64,000 bases of DNA. Origin: Niveispirillum fermenti (GTDB lineage Bacteria; Pseudomonadota; Alphaproteobacteria; Azospirillales; Azospirillaceae). Below the pieces are notes generated by a model, which worked only from the letters and a program-made list of their open reading frames with translations, had not been told where the DNA came from and did not search any database. A program made the position numbers and the translations under genes. The DNA lies in contig NZ_JBLTXA010000002.1 in NCBI RefSeq assembly GCF_048066175.1, positions 186,001 through 250,000 of the forward strand, read 5' to 3'. Every line of letters begins with the position of its first letter. The first letter of the stretch is position 1. This document shows, one piece after another, positions 26,554 to 36,056 of this stretch.

Positions 26554-27105
26554 ATGACGCAGAATCCCCTGCCCCGCTTGCTGCTGTCGGATGACAGCCG
26601 GCTGGTCGTCATCGACATGCAGGACCGGCTGCTGGCCGCCATCGACCAGGGCAGCGCGGTCGTCACCCGGTGTGAAATCCTGTTGCGGGCGGCCCATCGC
26701 CTTGGCATCCCCATCGCCGCCACCGAGCAGAATCCGGCCGGCATCGGCCCCACGACGGCGGTATTGGGCGCGCATCTGCCGCTGCGGTTCGGGAAGGTCC
26801 ATTTCTCCGCAGCGGAAGAAGCGGATTTCCTGGCCTGGGCGGCATCGGGCGGATCGGTGGTGCTGACCGGGACGGAGGCCCATGTCTGCGTGTTGCAGAC
26901 GGCACTGGGTCTTCGGGCGTTGGGATTGCGGGTAGCCGTCGTCGCGGATGCCGTCGGCTCCCGGCATCCGGCCGACAAGCAGGCGGCACTGGACCGCCTT
27001 CGCCATCACGGGGTCGACATCGTGACGACGGAGATGGTCGTCTTCGAATGGCTGGGCCGGTACGACCGGCCGGAATTCAAGGAGTTGCTGCGGCTGATCA
27101 AATAG
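26554..27105 (+). CDS. Isochorismatase-family cysteine hydrolase
   Basis: 183-aa hydrolase with the full Asp-Lys-Cys triad: Asp21 in LVVIDMQDRL, Lys81 in RFGKVHFSA and Cys112 in TEAHVCVLQTALGL. This short branch (YcaC-like) hydrolyses amides or ureido compounds; the substrate cannot be predicted. Start ATG 26554 follows CGGAGGA. Divergent from the lipoprotein-peroxidase pair. Confidence 0.9.
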   Translation: MTQNPLPRLLLSDDSRLVVIDMQDRLLAAIDQGSAVVTRCEILLRAAHRLGIPIAATEQNPAGIGPTTAVLGAHLPLRFGKVHFSAAEEADFLAWAASGGSVVLTGTEAHVCVLQTALGLRALGLRVAVVADAVGSRHPADKQAALDRLRHHGVDIVTTEMVVFEWLGRYDRPEFKELLRLIK

Positions 27106-27144
27106 ATCGGCCCCCACCGTCTCCCCTGCCCCCGCCTGTCTTTC

Positions 27145-29379
27145 CTATTGCTGCTGCCCGAATACCGACCCTGACAGGGACGGGCTCAGGAATTCGCCCA
27201 GATTCTTCAGCACGACGCGGAAGAATAGCCGGTCACCCGTGTCGATGCCGATCCGGCGGGTATAATTGCGCTCGCCGACAAGCTGGAAGGTCAGGCATTC
27301 CTCCTGATAGGTCAGGGTCGCGCTGCTCAGCACCGGGCCCCCGTCAGGGGCGAGATCACGGCGATGGCTGACGCCGACGGACCAGCGATCGGTCAATGCC
27401 GAACTGACGCCCAGCGACAATTCCTCCCGGTTGCGGGTGGCAAGTCCGCCATCCTGGATCTGCTTGTCCAGATAGATATAGCTGCCGGTCACGCGGAACT
27501 GCGACGGGCCGAAGACGCCCGACACGTCGTGCAACCGCTGGGCCAGCGTTTCGCTGTCCAGCCGGAACGAGTAGCTGACATCCAGCCAGGGGCTCGGCGT
27601 CAGCTCGACCTTGCCGACCACGTCGGAGGTGCGGCGGCGCAGGCCCGATCCATTGGGGAAATCGGTGTCGCCCTGCAGGCGATGGCTTTGCCCCAGGAAC
27701 AGCGTGCTGGACCCGCCGCTGAAGCCGTAGAAGCCGGCCTTCATGCCGTAGGTCAGGCGCTGTCCGCCCTCCAGCCGGTCGATGCCGGGATAGCGCGAGG
27801 CCCGGAACAGGTTCGTGTAGTCGAACTCGATATCCTGGCTGTCCTCGTTGGGGATGTTGCTGCTGTTGGAGATATTCGGCGCCACCGACAGCATGACCAG
27901 GGGTTCCAGCAGCGTCTGGACCGTGCCATCCTGGCGCGCCAGCGGATAGCTGACGGTCCAGTCGGCATGGGTGAATCCGCGGAACCGTACCTTGTCGTCA
28001 TCCAGCACGGTACCGTCCGACCGGCGCAGGTTGCTGACCCAATACCCATCGGTCCGTGCTTCGGCCTGTACGGTGGAAACCAAGCCGAATCCGGTCACAT
28101 CGTCACGGCGCCAGCCCAGGCTGCCCGACACACGCCGCGTATCGTTGCCGTTGGACCGCAACAGCGACAGGAAACCGGCATCGGCCGACCAGCGCCCGCC
28201 CATCACGCCGCCGGGTTCCCCCATCGCGGCATAGGTCACCATGGGCAGGACGACGGGTTCCTCTTCCGGGTTGCCGGGGCGAAGGTCCTGGAAATCATAG
28301 ACATTGATGGACAGGTAGTTCCGGGCGTCGAACTGCTCGACGAAGGCGCGGCTGGCCAGGATATCCTCTGTCGAATAATCGTAGCGCAGCAGGTGCGTAT
28401 TGTCGGTCACCCGGCGCAGGTCGAAGCCCCAGCGCCATTGCTCATCAATGTCGAAACGGCCGGTGGCGAAGATATGGCCGCGGAATTCCTTCTTTTCCAC
28501 CACGCCGGCCCCGGTATCGCGGGCGCGGTCGGTATAGACAGCGCTACCGGCCGCCGTGATGGAGCCTGTGGCGAAACGCTGCCGATATTCACCGCCCAGC
28601 AGCAGGCCGTCCTTCGTGCTGGGCGTCACCTCCAGGGTGAAATCCTTCGACTCGTCGATATCGAAGAAATAATAGAGCCGCGCATAGGTACCGAGATCGG
28701 AACTGATGCCGCCACCGGGGGAAAGAAAGCCGCTCCGCCGTTCCACGGTCGGGTCGGGATGGCCGAAAAACGGCAGCCAGAAGATGGGAATGCCCGCCAC
28801 CTCCAGCGTGGCATCGCGATAATAGACGTCGCGCTTTTCCTGGTCATGGGTGATACGGGCCGCCCTGATCTGCCAGATGGGCGGGCGCGACGGGTCCTCC
28901 GCGCACAGTTCGCAAGGAGAGTAGACGGCATTTTCCATGCGCGTGTAGCGCCCCTCCAGCCGTTCCCCCTCAAGCGCGGCAAACTTGGAATTGTCCGACA
29001 TCAGAATTCGGACCTGATCCACGAAGCCGCGCGACATGTCGTCGGTCAGTTCCAGGTAGTTGGCGAACAGCACCTCGCCCGTCGGCTCCAGGATGGAGAC
29101 GTTACCCGATGCCGTGACGACATTGGTCTTTTCAGAAAAACTGACCGTGTCGGCCAGCAGCAACCGGGCCCCCTGGCTCAGTTCGACCTGTCCCCGCGCC
29201 GTGACGATCCCCAGGTCCTGATCATAGTCGACCCGGTCGGCATAGAGCAGGACCGGCTGCCCCTGGCCCTGCCCGGTACCGTCGGCTGCAGGGGTCTGCG
29301 CCCGGGCCATGGGCACGGCCAGCCCGCAAGCCAACGCCGTGGACAACAGCAAGCGGCGAAAGGAACGGGCGCTGTTCAT
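27145..29379 (-). CDS. lptD: LPS assembly outer-membrane protein LptD
   Basis: 744-aa precursor with a signal peptide (RRLLLSTALACGLAVPMARA). Residues about 45-190 form the OstA jellyroll (VLLYADRVDYDQDLGIVTARGQVELSQG), and about 220-744 the large beta-barrel with LPFFGHPDPTVERRSGFLSPG, GLLLGGEYRQRF and a C-terminal aromatic strand set. It inserts lipopolysaccharide into the outer leaflet with LptE. Mature cysteines are two in CELCAEDP and one in EECLTFQ, an arrangement unlike the four-Cys E. coli protein. Start ATG 29379 precedes the signal peptide. Confidence 0.93.
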   Translation of the reverse strand: MNSARSFRRLLLSTALACGLAVPMARAQTPAADGTGQGQGQPVLLYADRVDYDQDLGIVTARGQVELSQGARLLLADTVSFSEKTNVVTASGNVSILEPTGEVLFANYLELTDDMSRGFVDQVRILMSDNSKFAALEGERLEGRYTRMENAVYSPCELCAEDPSRPPIWQIRAARITHDQEKRDVYYRDATLEVAGIPIFWLPFFGHPDPTVERRSGFLSPGGGISSDLGTYARLYYFFDIDESKDFTLEVTPSTKDGLLLGGEYRQRFATGSITAAGSAVYTDRARDTGAGVVEKKEFRGHIFATGRFDIDEQWRWGFDLRRVTDNTHLLRYDYSTEDILASRAFVEQFDARNYLSINVYDFQDLRPGNPEEEPVVLPMVTYAAMGEPGGVMGGRWSADAGFLSLLRSNGNDTRRVSGSLGWRRDDVTGFGLVSTVQAEARTDGYWVSNLRRSDGTVLDDDKVRFRGFTHADWTVSYPLARQDGTVQTLLEPLVMLSVAPNISNSSNIPNEDSQDIEFDYTNLFRASRYPGIDRLEGGQRLTYGMKAGFYGFSGGSSTLFLGQSHRLQGDTDFPNGSGLRRRTSDVVGKVELTPSPWLDVSYSFRLDSETLAQRLHDVSGVFGPSQFRVTGSYIYLDKQIQDGGLATRNREELSLGVSSALTDRWSVGVSHRRDLAPDGGPVLSSATLTYQEECLTFQLVGERNYTRRIGIDTGDRLFFRVVLKNLGEFLSPSLSGSVFGQQQ

Positions 29380-29579
29380 CGTCTTGGTCGTCTCACGGAT
29401 CACGGGACATGGTCGAATGCTTGTCCCCGACCGCTGCGCATGTGTCAACTGAAGCCTCCCGCGGCGCAACCGCGCCATGCCATGGTCGCGCGGCAATCAT
29501 ATGCTGGTTTCAGCAAGGGGATAGGGTCCGTCTGCGGCATTTTCATGCCCTTTTTGCCGCCGGCTCGACAGATGGAGAC

Positions 29580-31796
29580 CTATTCCCCCATCGCCTTGAA
29601 GGCGGCGATGGCCGACGTGATGTCGTCCGGCGGCGCCGACGGTGGCGGCGGCGGCACCCGGAATGGGGCCAGACGCAAGGACATGTTCATCGGATAGCCG
29701 CCATAAAGGCCGGGACTGGCCCCGGACAGGTCCAGCCGGCGTTCCAAACCATCAAACGACAATTCCAACCCGTCATAACGGTAGTCATTCAGCGCACGGG
29801 TCACCAGCGCCAGGCTGTCATTGTGGCCGGGGTCCAGCCAGACAGGTATGGCCGGAGAGGCCAGCGCCAGGCGCCCGGCCCCGCCGGCATGCAGACGGCC
29901 GGGTCCCAGCCGGACCCCGGCCGCATCCCATCGCAGCGGCAGCCGCCCCGACAGCGCGCCATCGGCATTCAGCCCCATCACCCCCACCGCCCGCAACGCA
30001 TCCGCCAGCGGCAGGCCAGCCACCTCGATCCCCATATCCAGTCGGGAACTGCCCAACCGATAGGTGGTGGCTGCGACCGTCACGGGATTGTCTGTCCACC
30101 TGAAAGCCTCCGGTGTCAGCCTCAGCACGCCATCACCCGGCAGTTCAAGGCCGACGGCGCCCGCGCGCAACGGGACGCCGACATCGGCCAGCGCCACGGA
30201 CAGCCGCTGGGCCGGCATGGACAAGGGGGACAAGCGATCGAAGCGCAGGACGCCGTTCACCCCGGCCAGCCGCAATCCCGGCCGCTCCAGCGCCACCTGG
30301 TCCAGCAGCAGGTCGGCGGTACCGTCCAGGGTGCCCTCGTGCCACCCGGCCCGCAGACGTGCCGCGATGGTGCCGGAAAGACCGGCGGGCAGCGGACTGC
30401 CAGGGAACAGGCTTTCCACACGCCGTCCGTCCGCCCCGACCCGCAACGGAGAGAGCTCCAGCATCGCCCGGCCACTGCCATCCGGCAGGTGCAGGGTGAC
30501 CTCGCCCTTCAGCGAAACAGCCCGATCCACCCCGCCGGCCGTCCAGTCCAGGCGTACTTCGCCGGCGGGGTCGCCGTGCAGACGGCCATCGACGGGCAAG
30601 GCGGCCGTCCACCCCGTGCGCAGCGACGCCACCCCCAGCCGCAGATCAAGCGGGGTGATCACGGGACCGGCCACCATCAGGCCCCGCCCCTCCACCCCCA
30701 GCGTCGGCAGGTTCACACTGCCCGCCGTAACGGGATCCGGCGCCAGCCACCATCCCCCGTCGCGACGGACCAGCAGCAGGCCAAGCGACAGTGAATTGTC
30801 ACGAGGGCCGCCACCGATGCCGATGCCATCGGCTGTCAGACGCAGCGCCACAGTTGGTCCCGTGGCGGGAATCGCATCCAGCGAAAGCAGGTTGTCGGCC
30901 TGGAGGGCCAGCAGGACGGGACCACCGGTCAATCCGGGATCAGGCAGCCCTGCCCTTGTCGCGAACTGCGTGATATCGGTGATGGTCAGCCCGCCTTCCA
31001 GCCGGTGACGCCCCTGCCCGTCATCCTTCACGGAAAGGTTCAGCCGGGCGGCTGTCGCCCAATCGGCCCGCACCGTCCCTTGTCCGTCATGCCAGTTCAG
31101 CACCAGATCGGGCAGGCCCCTGCCCAGGCCGGCAGCCTGCAGATCGATCGCCGCCGTCCAGTTGCTGCGGTCCGGGCGCACCAGCCGTCCCTGCCCTGAC
31201 AGACGGCTTTGCCCCGCCTCGTCGCGGGGGGTCAGCCGATAGTTCAGTTCGGTCAGTCTGCCAGCGTCCCAGGCTGCCGCAGCCTCCACCCCCGCCTGTG
31301 CCACGCCGAAACGCGCGGTGCCGCCGATGCGGCCTTGCCAGCCGTCAGGTCCCCTATCCAGGCGGCCATCGCCCTTGATAATCAGCGGGGGCAATCCGAC
31401 GTCGGATGTCAGGGCGATGCGTGCCCCCCCGAACGTGACGGGACCGGTGATCGGCAAGGCGGTGCCTTGCGGCAGCCGGATACCGTCCGGCCCCACGGGC
31501 AGTGACAGATGCAAGCCTTCGATATGCAAAGGGCCGATCCGTCCATGCCAGAGATCGGCGGGGCTGAAACGCAGGCTGAACTGGTCAGCCCCCTGGTCGC
31601 CGCCCAGGCTGAAGGCGCCGGATATCCCTCCAGGCCCCAGATGATCGACGGCCAGTTCCGCCTGTGGATATCCCCAGGCCCGCAGATCGGCCGTCCAGCG
31701 GGCGGCCAGCATGGCCGGCAGCAGCATCCAAAGAAACATTGCCCCCGCCAGCATCAGGGCCGCGAGAACCAGTCCCATCCTTGTCGCGCGCGTCAT
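29580..31796 (-). CDS. YdbH-like AsmA-type envelope protein
   Basis: 738-aa protein with an N-terminal membrane anchor (MGLVLAALMLAGAMFLWMLL) and a long periplasmic repeat-rich beta structure. The C-terminal third (LERPGLRLAGVNGVLRFDRL, then the RLGSSRLDMGIEVAGLPLAD region) has the YdbH/TamB-like pattern of a bridge for phospholipid movement to the outer membrane. In E. coli YdbH works with lipoprotein YnbE and YdbL; neither is visible here. It lies upstream of lptD on the same strand with a 200-bp gap. Start ATG 31796 precedes TRATRMGL. Family call is from overall architecture and end motifs. Confidence 0.78.
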   Translation of the reverse strand: MTRATRMGLVLAALMLAGAMFLWMLLPAMLAARWTADLRAWGYPQAELAVDHLGPGGISGAFSLGGDQGADQFSLRFSPADLWHGRIGPLHIEGLHLSLPVGPDGIRLPQGTALPITGPVTFGGARIALTSDVGLPPLIIKGDGRLDRGPDGWQGRIGGTARFGVAQAGVEAAAAWDAGRLTELNYRLTPRDEAGQSRLSGQGRLVRPDRSNWTAAIDLQAAGLGRGLPDLVLNWHDGQGTVRADWATAARLNLSVKDDGQGRHRLEGGLTITDITQFATRAGLPDPGLTGGPVLLALQADNLLSLDAIPATGPTVALRLTADGIGIGGGPRDNSLSLGLLLVRRDGGWWLAPDPVTAGSVNLPTLGVEGRGLMVAGPVITPLDLRLGVASLRTGWTAALPVDGRLHGDPAGEVRLDWTAGGVDRAVSLKGEVTLHLPDGSGRAMLELSPLRVGADGRRVESLFPGSPLPAGLSGTIAARLRAGWHEGTLDGTADLLLDQVALERPGLRLAGVNGVLRFDRLSPLSMPAQRLSVALADVGVPLRAGAVGLELPGDGVLRLTPEAFRWTDNPVTVAATTYRLGSSRLDMGIEVAGLPLADALRAVGVMGLNADGALSGRLPLRWDAAGVRLGPGRLHAGGAGRLALASPAIPVWLDPGHNDSLALVTRALNDYRYDGLELSFDGLERRLDLSGASPGLYGGYPMNMSLRLAPFRVPPPPPSAPPDDITSAIAAFKAMGE

Positions 31797-31895
31797 CCCA
31801 CGGCACCACCCGGCAATTCCCGCCGCCCCTGCGGCCATACCGCCCTTGTTCTTGCAAGGATGCTGCCGTTATCGTGGCCACGCAACCGATGCACG

Positions 31896-32486
31896 ATGAT
31901 GCCGCCAATGTTGAAGCGCCTTGCCTGTCTGATCATCCTTCTCCTGCTGGCGCCGGCCGCCCTGGCAGAGCGTCCGCCGGCCATGCCGGAGCACATGCTG
32001 GTCATGGAACTGGCCACCGGCACCGTCCTCATCCAGATGCGCCCCGATCTGGCGCCTGTGCATGTGGCGCGCATCAGGCAACTCGTGCGCCGGGGCTTCT
32101 ATGACGGCCTGCCCTTCCACCGCGTCATTCCGGGCTTCATGGCCCAGACGGGGGACAATAGCGGGACCGGCCATGGTGGCACGGGGCGTTGGCTGGACCT
32201 GGAGCCCTCCGCCGAGCCGCATGTGCGCGGCGCCGTTTCCATGGCCCGCGGCATGAACCGCAACAGCGGCGACTGTCAGTTCTTCATCCTCACAGGGGGT
32301 GACCCATCACTGGACGGCAATTACACGCTCTGGGGCCATGTGGTGCAGGGGATGGACCTGATCGACGGGCTGAAGACGGGGGATGTAAAGAAGAACGGCT
32401 ATGTCAAGGACCCGGATCGCATCCTGTCACTGCGCGTGTCGGCCGATCCGCCACGCCCGCCCAAGGCCGTGCCATCCCGGAATTAG
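31896..32486 (+). CDS. Periplasmic cyclophilin-type peptidyl-prolyl isomerase
   Basis: 196-aa precursor with signal peptide LKRLACLIILLLLAPAALA. The cyclophilin domain has FYDGLPFHRVIPGFMAQTGD (catalytic Arg), GAVSMARG, CQFFILTGG and LDGNYTLWGHVV. It isomerises Xaa-Pro bonds of exported proteins. Start could be ATG 31896, 31899 or 31908. A second cyclophilin without signal lies 108 bp downstream. Divergent from the ydbH-like gene. Confidence 0.94.
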   Translation: MMPPMLKRLACLIILLLLAPAALAERPPAMPEHMLVMELATGTVLIQMRPDLAPVHVARIRQLVRRGFYDGLPFHRVIPGFMAQTGDNSGTGHGGTGRWLDLEPSAEPHVRGAVSMARGMNRNSGDCQFFILTGGDPSLDGNYTLWGHVVQGMDLIDGLKTGDVKKNGYVKDPDRILSLRVSADPPRPPKAVPSRN

Positions 32487-32594
32487 CGGGTAGCCATCGC
32501 GCCCGCCCCTGTTCCCAACCGCCGTCCGTGCCGTTATGGTACGCGCAGCATGCAACCGACAGCCGGGCAGCATCCGGCGACAAGGAAGACCATC

Positions 32595-33074
32595 ATGGAC
32601 CTGGAAAATACCCTCTATCTCGACTTGGCATCGGGCCGCGTCACCATCCAGCTTCGCCCCGACCTGGCGCCCAAGCATGTGGCCCGCATCAAGGAACTGG
32701 CGCGGGAGGGTTTTTACGACGGCCTGACCTTCCATCGCGTGATCGAGGGGTTCATGGCCCAGGGTGGCTGCCCGGACGGTAACGGCATGGGCGGTTCCGG
32801 CCAGAACCTGCCACAGGAATTCAGCCGCGAACCGCATGTGCGCGGCACCTGCTCCATGGCGCGCGCGGCCAACCCGAACAGCGCCGACAGCCAGTTCTTC
32901 ATCTGCTTCGCCGACGCCCGGTTCCTGGACGGCCAGTACACCGTGTGGGGCCAGGTCACCGAGGGCATGGAGCATGTGGACAATATCAAGCGCGGCCAGG
33001 GCCGCAATGGCGAGGTCCGCGACCCCGATACGATCGTGAAGCTGTCCGTGGCGGCGGATCAGGCCGCCGCCTGA
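32595..33074 (+). CDS. ppiB: Cytoplasmic cyclophilin-type peptidyl-prolyl isomerase
   Basis: 159-aa cyclophilin with FYDGLTFHRVIEGFMAQGGCP, RGTCSMARAANPNSADSQFF and FLDGQYTVWGQVTEGME. No signal peptide, so cytoplasmic. AAGGAAGA lies 5 nt before ATG 32595. It is a paralogue of the preceding gene and ends at a strong terminator. Confidence 0.95.
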   Translation: MDLENTLYLDLASGRVTIQLRPDLAPKHVARIKELAREGFYDGLTFHRVIEGFMAQGGCPDGNGMGGSGQNLPQEFSREPHVRGTCSMARAANPNSADSQFFICFADARFLDGQYTVWGQVTEGMEHVDNIKRGQGRNGEVRDPDTIVKLSVAADQAAA

Positions 33075-33110
33075 CGGGCACGCCTTACATCTTCGTTTCG
33101 CTGCCGATGA

Positions 33111-33144
33111 CGCCGCCCGCAGGTCAATGCGGGCGGCGTTTTCA
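33111..33144 (+). terminator. Rho-independent terminator after the second cyclophilin
   Basis: Arms CGCCGCCCGC (33111-33120) and GCGGGCGGCG (33129-33138), 8-nt loop, then TTTTCATTTT. Confidence 0.9.
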
Positions 33145-33307
33145 TTTTGAAATTTACATCCGCCGCTTCCGCGCGCCTCATGGTCGGTGAACCGGCCGGC
33201 AATTCCGGGGCAGCCAATTCGGACGGGAACCATCGCCGGTGATAATCCGTTATGTCATCTGCCGGTGAAGGCCGGTGGCAAGCACCCAACATCCATAGAG
33301 GTTGCTG

Positions 33308-33556
33308 ATGAACGACGCGAATATCGGCTGGATCGCAGCCATCATCATCGGGGGCCTGGCGGGCTGGATCGCCTCGATGCTCATGAAAAGCGACACGGGT
33401 GTTCTTCTGAACATCATCCTGGGCATCGTGGGAGCGGCGCTGGCCAGCTTCCTGTTCGGCATCCTGGGTGTCTATTTCGGCGGCTGGCTCGGCTATCTGG
33501 TGGCCGGCATCCTGGGCGCCTGCATCCTGATCGGGGGGGTGCGGGCCATCCGGTAG
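33308..33556 (+). CDS. YeaQ/YmgE/GlsB family small membrane protein
   Basis: 82-aa protein with three helices and the GxxxGW pattern (IGWIAAIIIGGLAGWIASMLMK, GILGVYFGGWLG). Often annotated as transglycosylase-associated and induced in stress; enzymatic role unproven. AGAGG lies 6 nt before ATG 33308. Own promoter region in the 230-bp gap upstream. Confidence 0.92.
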   Translation: MNDANIGWIAAIIIGGLAGWIASMLMKSDTGVLLNIILGIVGAALASFLFGILGVYFGGWLGYLVAGILGACILIGGVRAIR

Positions 33557-33584
33557 GTTTTCCCCGCTGAAACCAGACGGGTTG

Positions 33585-33624
33585 AACGGTTTCGCCCCGC
33601 CGGCCGCGCGGGGCGAAAGCCGTT
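33585..33624. terminator. Hairpin after the YeaQ-family gene
   Basis: A 16-base arm starting AACGGTTTCG pairs with 33608-33624 with one bulged G, 28 bp past the stop. No U-tract follows, so termination strength is uncertain. Confidence 0.5.
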
Positions 33625-33704
33625 GTGGTGTTCCATATGGTTGCGAAACTCTTTAATCTGCTCCATGCAAACCTGTCCCCGCGCCCGCATGGAGACCCGC
33701 CGAG

Positions 33705-34466
33705 ATGATCGACCCCTCCCTTCCCCCCGCATTGGAAATCCGGGGCCTGCGCAAATCCTATGGCTCAAAAGAAGCGGTCCGCGGCATCGATCTCAGCATC
33801 CGGCAGGGGGAGTTCTATGGACTGTTGGGGCCCAATGGTGCCGGCAAGACCACGACGCTGAAGATGGTCGTCGGGCTGCTCAACCCGACGGCAGGCAGTA
33901 TCAATGTCTTCGGCTTCGACACGGGCCGCGACCCCGTGGCAGCCAAGCGGCAGACCGCCTGGCTGCCGGATGAGCCGATGCTTTACGACAAGCTGACGCC
34001 GCTGGAATATCTGGAATTCGTGGCAGGTTTGTGGGGTATCGACGCAAGCGTCGCCAGCGACCGCGCGGACGAACTGCTGATCCGGCTCGACCTGCATGAC
34101 CACCGGCATGAACGGTGCGAGGGGTTTTCACGGGGAATGAAGCAGAAGGCGGCGCTTGCCGGCGCGCTGATCCACGATCCGCGCCTGCTGATCCTGGACG
34201 AGCCGCTGACGGGGCTGGATGCGGCCATCGCCCGGCAGGTGAAGGACCTGCTGGTTGAGCGCGCGCGCAACGGCTGCACCATCATCCTGACCACCCATAT
34301 TATGGAGGTGGCCGAACGGCTGGTGGACCGGATCGGCATCATTCAGCACGGGCTGCTCCTGGCCGAAGGGACGCTGGATGCGTTGCGCCGGCAGCATGGG
34401 CGCGACGGCGCAACGCTGGAGGATCTGTTCCTTGATCTGGTGTCCGGCAAGGCGGTGGCCGCATGA
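33705..34466 (+). CDS. ABC transporter ATP-binding protein (ABC-2 exporter)
   Basis: 253-aa ATPase: Walker A LGPNGAGKTTTLK, signature FSRGMKQKAALAGALIHDP, Walker B LLILDEPLTGLD and switch His in TTHIMEVAERL. Typical of drug, lipid or polysaccharide exporters. Overlaps the permease gene by 4 bp. Substrate unknown. Confidence 0.95.
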   Translation: MIDPSLPPALEIRGLRKSYGSKEAVRGIDLSIRQGEFYGLLGPNGAGKTTTLKMVVGLLNPTAGSINVFGFDTGRDPVAAKRQTAWLPDEPMLYDKLTPLEYLEFVAGLWGIDASVASDRADELLIRLDLHDHRHERCEGFSRGMKQKAALAGALIHDPRLLILDEPLTGLDAAIARQVKDLLVERARNGCTIILTTHIMEVAERLVDRIGIIQHGLLLAEGTLDALRRQHGRDGATLEDLFLDLVSGKAVAA

Positions 34467-35992
34467 CATTGCTGAAGCCCGGCAGCCTGCCCTGGCTGCT
34501 GCGTCATGAACTGCGTCTGGCCCTGCGGACCCGCAAGGTCGGCCCCTGGGCCTGGGCCGCTCTGATCTTGGGCGTCCTGTTCCTGCATGGGGTTGGCGTG
34601 CTGTCCGCCTTCGGCTTTGCCAAGATCAGAATCTCGCCGGAAGCCGTTCAATTGATCTTCGGCGGTGCAGCCATCTTCGCCGTGGCCGTGATGCTGGCCG
34701 GGGCCATGCAATTGACCGTGAACGCCTTCTATACGCGCGGCGACATGGACCTTCTGCTGTCTTCCCCGCTGCCGGCGCGCACCATCATGCCCGTGCGACT
34801 GCTGGCCGTCGCCATCACCATCATGTCCGGTACGGTGCTGACCACGGCCGCCTTCATGAATACCGGGGCCGTGATCGTGTCGGGCCGTTGGCTGGTCGGC
34901 TATGTCAGCCTGCCGGCCGTGGCGCTGCTGGCCACCACGCTTTCCTTTCTGATGGTGCTGGGACTGGTGCGCCTGCTGGGACCGCGGCGGGCGCGGACCG
35001 TGGCGCAGGTCATTGGCGGTGTGATCGGCATCGGGGCGGCCGTGGCGGCGCAAATCCCCAATATGAACAGCACGGCCGACAGCGCCACAAGACGGCAGAA
35101 CTATGCGGAGATGGCAGCCTTTTCCGACCATCCCATGGCGGAGCCGGTACGCTGGCTGGGTGCGGCGATCACCGGGGAGCCGATACCGCTGGCCATCCTG
35201 CTGGTTCTGTCGCTGGGGGGATTCGCAGCCTGCACCCTGCTGCTGGGGCCGCTTTTCGTGCGGTCTGTCAATGCGGCCGCGGGCACCGATGCCACCCCGC
35301 GCAAGCGAAAGACGGATGGCAAACCCGTCGCTCTCAAGGTGCGTGGTGCCACGTCGGCCGTGCTGTGGAAGGAATGGCGGCTGATCCTGCGCGATCCCAG
35401 CCTGCTGACACAGGTGGCCTCCATCCTGCTTATCGCCGTACCGGTGGCCCTGCCCACGCTGGGCAAGACCATCGACACTGCGACGGGAGAGGCATTGGCC
35501 TTCGCCTGGCTCAGCGTCGTACCGGTGGCGGGGCTGCTCTCCGGGGCGCTGGTCTGGCTGGCCCTGGTGGCGGAGGATGCGCCGGACCTTCTTGGCACCG
35601 CACCCGTCCCTGCCCGACGGCTTCTTGCCGACCGTTTGCTGGCCGCGGCCCTGCCAGCTCTGGTGCCGTCCACGCTGATCTGGCTGTATATCGCGCCGTC
35701 GGCCCCCTGGTCCGCCCTGGTTCTCTGGCTGTCGACGATACTGGGCATCGCGCTGTTCCTGCTGCTGGACATAAGGCAGAGCCCTGTGACCGGTGGGCGC
35801 AAGGCGTTCCAGAAACGCTACCAGGGCAACCTGGTCGCTCTGTTCGCTGAAATGCTGCTGGCCTTCGCAATGTTCGGACTGGCCATCGTCCTTGTGCAGT
35901 TCCTGCCCCCTCTCTGGGCCGTGCCCTTGTTGTTGCTGGGCAACGCGGTGGCGGTGGGTTGCTTGATCCTGCCTGCGCGCAAGGAATACTGA
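34463..35992 (+). CDS. ABC-2 type transporter permease
   Basis: 509-aa membrane protein with about 12 hydrophobic segments and the common start LPWLLRHELRLALRTRK. It is twice the size of a simple ABC-2 permease, suggesting a fused two-half protein serving the ATPase encoded just upstream (4-bp ATGA overlap). The cytoplasmic stretch near 275-290 is strongly basic (TPRKRKTDGK). Cargo cannot be inferred. Confidence 0.9.
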   Translation: MTLLKPGSLPWLLRHELRLALRTRKVGPWAWAALILGVLFLHGVGVLSAFGFAKIRISPEAVQLIFGGAAIFAVAVMLAGAMQLTVNAFYTRGDMDLLLSSPLPARTIMPVRLLAVAITIMSGTVLTTAAFMNTGAVIVSGRWLVGYVSLPAVALLATTLSFLMVLGLVRLLGPRRARTVAQVIGGVIGIGAAVAAQIPNMNSTADSATRRQNYAEMAAFSDHPMAEPVRWLGAAITGEPIPLAILLVLSLGGFAACTLLLGPLFVRSVNAAAGTDATPRKRKTDGKPVALKVRGATSAVLWKEWRLILRDPSLLTQVASILLIAVPVALPTLGKTIDTATGEALAFAWLSVVPVAGLLSGALVWLALVAEDAPDLLGTAPVPARRLLADRLLAAALPALVPSTLIWLYIAPSAPWSALVLWLSTILGIALFLLLDIRQSPVTGGRKAFQKRYQGNLVALFAEMLLAFAMFGLAIVLVQFLPPLWAVPLLLLGNAVAVGCLILPARKEY

Positions 35993-36056
35993 GCCCCCTG
36001 TGGCGATGTCCGAAAACCGCGAGCGGGCCGCCCCCGGCCGTGGCAGGATCGACGCC

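Noticed and set aside
27364..29697. 777-aa open frame opposite lptD
   Set aside because: Antisense of LptD; no domains and no credible start or ribosome site.
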